DNA from: Sipunculus nudus | Taxonomy: Eukaryota > Annelida > Sipuncula > Golfingiida > Sipunculidae | DNA: 64,000 bases | Direction: 5' to 3' | NCBI GenBank assembly: GCA_026874595.1 | Contig: CM049308.1 | Span: 19,338,001-19,402,000 of the forward strand | Part shown: positions 57,901 through 64,000 of the stretch, in pieces | Position numbering within the stretch: the first letter of the stretch is position 1 | Layout of the letters: each line of letters begins with the position of its first letter | Notes under the pieces: model-generated | Told to the model about the DNA's origin: nothing | Seen by the model: the letters and a program-made list of their open reading frames with translations, nothing else | Database searches by the model: none | Translations under genes and position numbers: made by a program

Positions 57901-60175
57901 TGAGATAACAATTAAAACACCAATCAAGATATATATCCTCTTAGTCTGGGTAAGTTTGACTAAATAAAATGAAATCTGCATAATATAGGATTATTTACAT
58001 TAAACTAAATCTGCATAATATACAATTATTTTTATAGTGCATGGTTAAATACTATTACAATTCTTATGTATATAAACGAACCCCATTTATATTAATTGAA
58101 AGTTTTACCCTTGGTCCACCTGTCTATGTGCTCTTATTGTAACATATAATATTTTTTTTATTTAATTTCTTTCTACATAATAAGTCTACATTTACAATAC
58201 AGAGGTGCACCACTTTAATGTATAGAATGTATTTTGACCTATTATAATTTAAAGTAGTTAAAAAGGAGGAATTAAAAATTATCTGGGGCTACACCAGTAA
58301 ACAATTTACAATATCTCTCATGAAAAGTATACATAGAGCTTGTTACAACAATGATTGATGACTCTGTCACCAGGGGGCGGTGGTGTGATGGCTGCTATGA
58401 CAGTGAACTTGTAAGGACCAAGTCTTCTTCCTTGGCTGTTACACTGAACAAGGGTGACAGAGTTGCTGCTTTTCGGCTTTATCCTAGTTAAACCTAGTTC
58501 CTCACACTCCTCAACAACATCTTGCCTCAAAGATAAACAACATCAGTATCAAGAGAGAACTTCACAAACATATAAAATACAATATCACATTAAAGGAGCC
58601 TATTCTAATACCTGACGTCTAATAACTAATGATAATACCTTGAACCTTTAATTAAATAGGCCAGGAAATGTCAATCCCATCATACACTAGCTGCATTTTT
58701 GTTTAGAGCCATGTGTTAATATGATGTCAGACGGGGTTTGGGGGGGGGGGGGGGGTGCACCAAAATAATCAAAAACGGATTAAATAAGGACATCTGGGGG
58801 CAAGTCAGATGAACCAGAGTTTTGCCAAGGGCATTTTGCAACTAGTGACCTTTAAAACTGCACACATATGCAGCACACCACCTTAGGTTTCATGGTTTTT
58901 ATATTTGTCAAATTTGCTGTGTTTACTAACAGTTTGTAGCTCATACATCCATTGCAGGGGCATGATAACTTGAGAACTTATTTCAGTTAGTTCATTGATA
59001 TGTAGCCAGAGTCAGCCAAAAATCACAAAAAATTCTACAGAAAAGGTAGGGGAATAGCTGGCTTTAATGTTCAGCTTTAATTTTCTCACTCATTTACATC
59101 ATTTTGAACTGTACTTGGGCTGGACTCAAAATTATAATTTTCACTTCACACTGAGGAACTAATTGCTGGGGTTCTTAGATACATCAAGATACAACTTAAC
59201 TGCTTGAACCGAGTCTTGCACCTCCTTGTGCTAACTGTGAAAATCTGGGTAATTTTACCAAAAGAGGAAAATATAAAAAATATACTAATTAAATTGGATA
59301 AAAAAGTAAAGTGTGAATTTGTATATCTTTTATACTACTGTAATGTTTAAAACCCAACACATATAAGCATTTGCTGCTATTAATACTGTGCATGAAAAAG
59401 CTCAATTATATTTTTTTAATATTTTCAGGTCATAGCTTGTGCAGTAATGCAAAGAACTGAACTGTGGAATCCAAATTGTTCATACCTATTTGATCAAAGG
59501 GCAGCAAATTGTGTGACATAAAATATAGCCATATATGCCAAAGAATCAATGACTGAAGCAGATCAAGTTCACATGTGTATGAAATAATACATGTAATCAT
59601 CTTGTACACAAAAATGTATTCACATATAAAAAAAGAAGAACAGTGCTATTGCTCTGTGATGTGGTGGACATAAGATGCATTTGTTAACATCTACTCCCCA
59701 TCTGCTTTAGAATGGATCAGCCAGTAAACACATGCATATAGAAGTATTTTCATTTGCTGGTATTATGGCATGATTATTTTAAGAGCAGCTTAGACCAGAT
59801 GCTTTACCTTTACTATAGTGTTGAGTACATTTATTTCTCTCCTACCTCATATAATGTTTGAGTCCAACAGCCAATTTCCTTTTTCCAACAGTTTGCCTGT
59901 AGCTAAAAGCACTGAAAGATCACAAAAAAAAAAAACTTTCACTAAAAGCTACCCAGTGATATTGTCAATAAATGTAAACAGTATTGAGAACACTCTGGAC
60001 AGGAATGGACAAATGGCGTTTGGAGTGAAGACCAACCAAAGGCTGCACCAGTTGTAGGGATCTAGACAGGACCAATATTAAATGTATTAAATGAAAGTAA
60101 CTTTTGGTAAAAAGAAGGATATATGCTTACATTACTAACTATTATTAGTTGTATAAATTTAAAAAATGCAACCCC

Positions 60176-60206
<31 letters not shown>

Positions 60207-63200
60207 GAATTTCATTAGCTGACCGATTGCTGCACATTCATATTAGCTGTAGTCCTATACACAAGATTTCACTGTATAACTTGATTGTATTAGGCAAAAC
60301 TAATTCTGGATATCTGCTTAAAATTAATGCTGATCGATACACCCAGAAGTGTCAATAATATAGGATAATGCTATTCAGCCATCGGATTCTAACAAATTGA
60401 CCAACAGGTCAATGTGCATGCAAGGAAAAGCTATTCACCACATCTATAGACTTATAAACAAGGTTTTACTGTATTCAGAAATAAAGTTCTGCATATCTGA
60501 GTATTACATTTCTTGTTAGTCATGCAACCTACCCAAAATCACTGCTGGATACTTGACCTCCAATTCTGAGAGAGAAGAAAAATGATGTCTGAAACAGAAA
60601 TGGCATAACGGTAAACCACATTTAATTTACATGATATACAATGTCAGTTTTAAATTTCATAGCTTGTGTGACACTTGCTCTCAAACATTTCAACTCTGAC
60701 ATTTTATGTTAAACATGCTGGTACTTAGGAGCTAAAATTTAGCAAAATCAGGCAAATGTCAAACAGAAAATAATAGGAAATCACAAAGTTTTAAAAGTAA
60801 GGACAATACCTCAGGAAAAATACAGCATAATATATCCAAAACATTACTTGAATGAACATGAATGTTAAGAAATACACAATTCCTATGGGATCAAGTGTTT
60901 TTTTTTAATTCTTATCTCCAATCAATATAATCATCTTTTATCTTTGAGATCCTTGTATAGGTATTGTGCACACGCCTAAAGCAGAAGTATACCCAAATTT
61001 AGGATTGTTAAAGTTAGTTTGAGGGGGGATGTTTTTCCTTTGTTTGTGTTTTATACTGGCCAATAAAGAAAATTAGGTTAAACTTAGTCTAAATATATAT
61101 ATATATATATAGTTATGTAATGCATCCCTGCCAGTGACTCTTACCTCTGGAGATAAAATCTTTAGTTTATGCATAAAGCCATAGACAAGCTGGCACTCTG
61201 ACACCATGTTCTCTTGGGGCTGGTAAACCTGTGAGTAAAGAAAGTAAAAAAAAATGAGAGGTACATGAGTGACACAAGTGGGAACACACTTTTGCAACTT
61301 TCTGAATCATAATTTCCTCCTAGGGAAAAAAACATTAAAAAATAATAGCCATTTAAATTTACACAGTTATTATCTATTGGTACGAATGAGTTCCACAGAT
61401 GAACATATAGTGATTTAAATTCAACTGTCAGATTTATTTCATGCTTCCAGCAAGAACCCTTTTGTTTGCAGTTTCATCTGTAAAGAACAAGACCATCACT
61501 GGTAAAAAACTGCCTGCACATAATATGTTATAGGCATCATATATTAGGGAACTACCAAATTCACGGTGTAGTGGTAGTTAAAGAGTAATATGAAGGAATG
61601 TAGTTAAATGGTTTAGGCATTTAGCCCCAGAAATTGAAATCCTGGGTGTGACCATGGAGTTATAATGAGTAATATTCAGGGATGTCAATATGGGGGGGGG
61701 GGGGGGGTGGTCAATGAAATCATCCATCTGCTATTCAGATAATAATTTTTTTTTTTTATTGAAAATGAAATATTTAATAATTAAAACGTACTGTATATAG
61801 ACTTTGGTTCCATTTCTGAGAATACTATGAAATACATGTTTTATATTTCTAAACCTTGTTTAGAATTAACCTATACTGGAGAAAGTTTTTTTAAAACCTT
61901 ATACTGAATTGTAATATATCTGAAATGTGCAACACAGACAATAACAGGTATATATAATATATATAATATAGCCTCAAAACCCTTGATGATAAATTGATGC
62001 CACTGGTTATATCATACCTCCCAGAAGCAGATTCACAGGTAGGGGTCCAGACCCCTTCCCCCCCCTTCAGCCACCGCAACTTTTTTTCAAGGGTTTCAGA
62101 CCATTTTTTGCGGCCTGGACCCCCCCTCCCCTCTCTTTTTTCTGGACCAGGTGACCCTTATTTTAGTTATTAAGGTTCTGTCATTAGCCCTTCTGGGTTG
62201 GACCCCTCCTTTTCCTCACTCCTGGATCCACCCCTGTCTCGAAGGTATGACAGTGCATAAAAATTATTTTGGTAATCTAGAAACTTAAATGTCTTTTGAT
62301 AACCAAGTGTTATGAGTTTTTAAATACAGTCAATATCACTACTGAATCTGAACTCATCACTGTGTATACTGTCAATTTTAACACTTGTATCCCCAATAAA
62401 CAGACATAGGCCACTACAAGGTATGATACTAGCTTAAGAAAAATGATGTTAGTAATATTCCAATCTTTACCCTGAGGAAGACTGATGTTGCAGGAACTTT
62501 GCCTGAATACTTCTTTGATTTATCCTCAATGTCAGGTGGTTCTCCATCGCAACCAAGTGTAATATTATATGTAACAGTCTGATGTCCCGGCTGACTGTGC
62601 TGGTAAGACAAGTGACATGCATCAAACAGTTGTTCCATCTTCATCACAAGTATAACTGAAGATTTGATGTAACCTGGAATTTGCAACATAAGCTTATTTA
62701 ATCTATGAGATACAACAATTTAGATCTTTTAAAATTCTTTGTTGAGATACATAATCACTTATTCAGAGATGTGGTATCATTTAGAAAAACCTGTTATGAA
62801 GAAGTATATATTAACTTTGAGATTCACAGGTGTGAAACAAAAATTTATATGTATTTGGATCAACTCAGCATTAGCTTCTTGTTATCTGATGCAGTATTTC
62901 ACTAACAAATAAAAAATGTATGAAAGATACATAGAGTATATTATAATGATAAATGATAAGTAAACAATAACTATGGGTCACAAAAAAATTCTGATCATTC
63001 AACAATAATTAGCCTCCTAAAATATGATATTGTCTTTTGTTTCAAATACTGTTGCATCAAGTTAACATTATAGCAACACTCACCTAAAGAAATATTCTCA
63101 ATAAACTCGGGCAGATCAGAAAGCATTTGGGGCACAGTCACTGAAAATATAGAGAAATATAATTTATTCACAGGGCTTCATATCATACTAACATTTATCC

Positions 63201-63967
63201 CCACCAAGTTGATATTTTCCAAGAAAATTCATGCAACATATGCCATATTTAGGTTATTAATGAGAGTATAAGACCAGAAGGGATTTTAATAGTTAAACAT
63301 ACACCCAGTCACCCATCAATTAACCCATGCATGGTATTCAATTTTATTTTCATTATTTGTGTATTATTAGTTATTTTACACTAACTTTCAAACCTGTAAG
63401 ATCAAATTTAAAAAGAAATATATGTAATTTCCATGTTTAAAAATTTATAGACAAAAAAGAATGTAATCAATACCAAGAGCACTGCAAATGGTGAATATTA
63501 CGCCAATTGCATATCTTGCAACCTCTACCTCATTAAATATTGTGGATTTTGCCCAAATCAAACTCGGGTGAGACAATCTAATGGTAAGTTGTTATGGTGA
63601 GTGTCATGAAAATCCATCAATTCCTTAGAAAGTTATTGTGGCAAAAATAAAAGTTTACAGACGGATGGACAGTCACTTGGACAGACTGTGGGTATACCAT
63701 AATATGTAGATGGGGACCTGTATAAAAACGCACATGCCAATTCCATCAGATACAAACAGTTGACTGTGGACACCAGTTTAGACAGAAAATTGAAGCAGTT
63801 ACTGGATAAACCAACTGAAATGGTCAGGAGCTTTTACCTTTAATAGAAAACCACTGGTAGGTGCCTGGTTTATCTGACCCATCATCTTTAATCCTGACTT
63901 TCAGTCCATCAAGATGGTGATGGTGGGAACTGGAATAACATCCCTTGATGCAGAGGTACTCAACAAG
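48938..63967 (-). CDS. TOP6BL: TOP6BL-like (meiotic topoisomerase VI B-like subunit), 5' end outside window
   Basis: Fourteen exons on the minus strand (63838-63967, 63084-63140, 62471-62673, 61145-61228, 60533-60588, 58371-58525, 57677-57775, 56834-56986, 56177-56298, 55453-55563, 54182-54298, 52967-53254, 51920-52078, 48938-48985) join without a phase conflict into 593 codons. TOP6BL (TOPOVIBL) pairs with SPO11 to make meiotic double-strand breaks. Support for this identity: the length class, a beta-rich first half, a helical middle (RRAVTSALNKLLTNYSDK, TTITKSVGGIVLHSTNQEFR), an extended Ser/Gln-rich disordered part, and a C-terminal acidic helix DWLTELEWGE with two Trp, like the REC114-binding tail. 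This is recognition from memory of the family pattern, not a search result. The alternative is another conserved protein of unknown function; that the gene is real is much surer (about 0.95) than the name. Confidence 0.62.
49110..50290 (+). repeat. Diverged 140-160 bp tandem array in last TOP6BL intron
   Basis: The phrase CATGATTTTGAGCAC recurs at 49654, 49792, 49935 and 50095 (spacing 138-160), each with a GGTGACCTATATTCT block about 35 bases before. The head contains a GTCCGT-rich stretch like the repeat at 1726. Noncoding. Confidence 0.85.
50300..51900. other. Intronic DNA without recognised features
   Basis: Part of the last TOP6BL-like intron. No exon with matching phase or known repeat was recognised. 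Confidence 0.4.
51920..52078 (-). CDS. TOP6BL: TOP6BL-like exon (chain 526-578)
   Basis: GNSLPEEGDWDTLAQECFKS then NDFCELEDLELSMKML. Acceptor TTCTGCAG, donor GTAATA. Acidic with an isolated Trp. Confidence 0.87.
52967..53254 (-). CDS. TOP6BL: TOP6BL-like exon (chain 430-525), disordered
   Basis: 288 nt rich in Ser, Gln, Thr and Pro (for example LSQSKASLSQPEPSASRS). No domain; likely a flexible linker to the C-terminal partner-binding tail. Acceptor AGTTACAG, donor GTTAGT. Confidence 0.82.
53768..54165 (+). repeat. Dispersed intronic repeat, copy 1
   Basis: Begins near AAGAGCACCAAGGGTGCATA and contains TCATGAAAATCCATCA-type phrases, ending with GGACGGACAGACTG..GGTATACCAT-like sequence. Related copies are at 54880-55425 and 63465-63735, all in TOP6BL-like introns. 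Confidence 0.8.
54182..54298 (-). CDS. TOP6BL: TOP6BL-like exon (chain 391-429)
   Basis: ARTTSDMKENLECGLWKIAQ then QKFQVQSPITSLERTPHFQ. Acceptor ATATAG, donor GTGAAT; 117 nt, phase 0. Confidence 0.85.
54880..55425 (+). repeat. Dispersed intronic repeat, copy 2
   Basis: Same family as copy 1: GCACGGAAAATGGTGCATAA head, repeated 'GAAAATCCATCA' and a 'GACGGACCATGGGTAGACCAT' tail broken by one base. The inner unit is present three times (about 55000, 55150 and 55295). Confidence 0.8.
55453..55563 (-). CDS. TOP6BL: TOP6BL-like exon (chain 354-390)
   Basis: RQTQVAQAITTITKSVGGIV then LHSTNQEFRERCFSSMK. The STN..FR..C pattern is what most strongly suggested the TOP6BL family to me. Donor GTGAGC. 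Confidence 0.88.
56177..56298 (-). CDS. TOP6BL: TOP6BL-like exon (chain 313-353)
   Basis: DCLNSLRSHLGYLILHHSSK then IRRAVTSALNKLLTNYSDK, a strongly helical, basic segment. Acceptor TTTTCAG, donor GTAAGC. Confidence 0.88.
56834..56986 (-). CDS. TOP6BL: TOP6BL-like exon (chain 262-312)
   Basis: VVHQDVVYTLRGMDNAIDAA then HAIQLFIIIDTVKGHSASYS. Acceptor CATGCAG, donor GTTAGA. Confidence 0.87.
57677..57775 (-). CDS. TOP6BL: TOP6BL-like exon (chain 229-261)
   Basis: SRSCNDLHIESVLRLSDYEL then QIQEQETTAAES. A second acceptor 18 bases upstream (exon edge at 57793) is also in frame and would add six residues. Donor GTCAGC. Confidence 0.8.
58371..58525 (-). CDS. TOP6BL: TOP6BL-like exon (chain 177-228)
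   Basis: QDVVEECEELGLTRIKPKSS, then NSVTLVQCNSQGRRLGPYKF and TVIAAITPPPPG. The acceptor CTTTGAG supplies the G needed to complete the split Gly codon. Confidence 0.86.
58738..58756. repeat. Poly-G tract
   Basis: G homopolymer in a TOP6BL-like intron. Others lie at 21041-21053, 26730-26747, 29147-29164 and 61692-61707, with a poly-C at 60171-60196. Such runs are assembly-sensitive. Confidence 0.9.
60171..60196. repeat. Poly-C tract
   Basis: About 26 C followed by an A run; the Pro-Lys open frame there is an artefact. Confidence 0.95.
60533..60588 (-). CDS. TOP6BL: TOP6BL-like exon (chain 159-176)
   Basis: 56 nt, TSFFFSLRIGGQVSSSDF. The acceptor GTTTCAG fits the phase. A second AG inside the exon after a better pyrimidine tract (TTCTTCTCTCTCAG) would give a frame with a stop and was not used. 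Confidence 0.78.
61145..61228 (-). CDS. TOP6BL: TOP6BL-like exon (chain 131-158)
   Basis: 84 nt, VYQPQENMVSECQLVYGFMH then KLKILSPE. Acceptor CTCACAG, donor GTAAGA. Confidence 0.88.
62471..62673 (-). CDS. TOP6BL: TOP6BL-like exon (chain 63-130)
   Basis: GYIKSSVILVMKMEQLFDAC, then TVTYNITLGCDGEPPDIED. Acceptor ATTCCAG, donor GTAAAG. Confidence 0.88.
63084..63140 (-). CDS. TOP6BL: TOP6BL-like exon (chain 44-62)
   Basis: 57 nt, TVPQMLSDLPEFIENISL. Acceptor ATTTTCAG, donor GTGAGT; phase 1 both ends. Confidence 0.85.
63465..63735 (+). repeat. Dispersed intronic repeat, copy 3
   Basis: Same family: ACCAAGAGCACTGCAAATGG head and a GACAGACTGTGGGTATACCA tail in plus orientation, 100 bases before the first visible TOP6BL-like exon. 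Confidence 0.8.
63838..63967 (-). CDS. TOP6BL: TOP6BL-like, first exon in window
   Basis: Residues 1-43 of the visible chain: LVEYLCIKGCYSSSHHHHLD then GLKVRIKDDG. Acceptor TTTGCAG, donor GTAAAA, ends in phase 1. Upstream exons lie beyond 64000. Confidence 0.82.
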
Positions 63968-64000
63968 CTGCAAATACAAATACAGGCTTTTCACATATCA

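Noticed and set aside
1-64000. tRNA, rRNA, snRNA genes and CRISPR arrays
   Set aside because: No cloverleaf with A and B boxes, no 5S-like or U-RNA-like sequence, and no spaced identical repeats of CRISPR type were seen; the tandem arrays have no unique spacers. A covariance-model scan would be the decisive test.

Overview
The window is animal nuclear DNA: AT-rich, with spliced genes, GT-AG introns, long (TA)n tracts and dense mobile DNA. Repeat families headed by a 'GTGAGCTTATGCGATGGTG' motif, and 'hexamer' MITEs, are of a kind I associate with bivalve molluscs. I therefore favour a marine mollusc, probably a bivalve; the species cannot be fixed from the sequence.

Layout. (1) 1-6,400: repeat-rich DNA without a convincing gene (a 455-bp tandem duplication, a 22-bp x5 array, a 127-bp array). 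(2) 6,700-31,700: a cluster of duplicated genes for small secreted PAN/apple-domain proteins. Gene A (7,150-10,000) has a frameshifted last exon. A degenerate copy (19,019-23,990) is split by a 2-kb TIR element and by a MITE. A promoter/exon-1 remnant lies at 25,430-27,440, an inverted truncated copy at 27,435-28,177, and gene B (28,900-31,675) is intact at 210 aa. Between them lie a hAT-like element (12,007-12,865) and a foldback element (13,396-18,917) that carries a dead LINE with a 12-bp target duplication. (3) 34,630-47,787, plus strand: a complete 13-exon gene for a 482-aa membrane phospholipase B / SGNH hydrolase (PLB1-like). (4) 48,938-63,967, minus strand: 14 phase-consistent exons, 593 codons, 5' end outside the window. 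This gene is best explained as TOP6BL, the B-type subunit of the meiotic SPO11 complex, and it ends in a Trp-containing acidic helix like the REC114-binding tail. It converges tail-to-tail on the PLB1-like gene.

The genes do not form a functional pathway together. The PLB1-like and TOP6BL-like genes are single-copy looking, with conserved reading frames; the PAN cluster is a fast-evolving tandem family being shaped by inversion, frameshift and transposon insertion. The most novel material is that cluster and the set of non-autonomous elements, whose boundaries and target-site duplications can be read directly.
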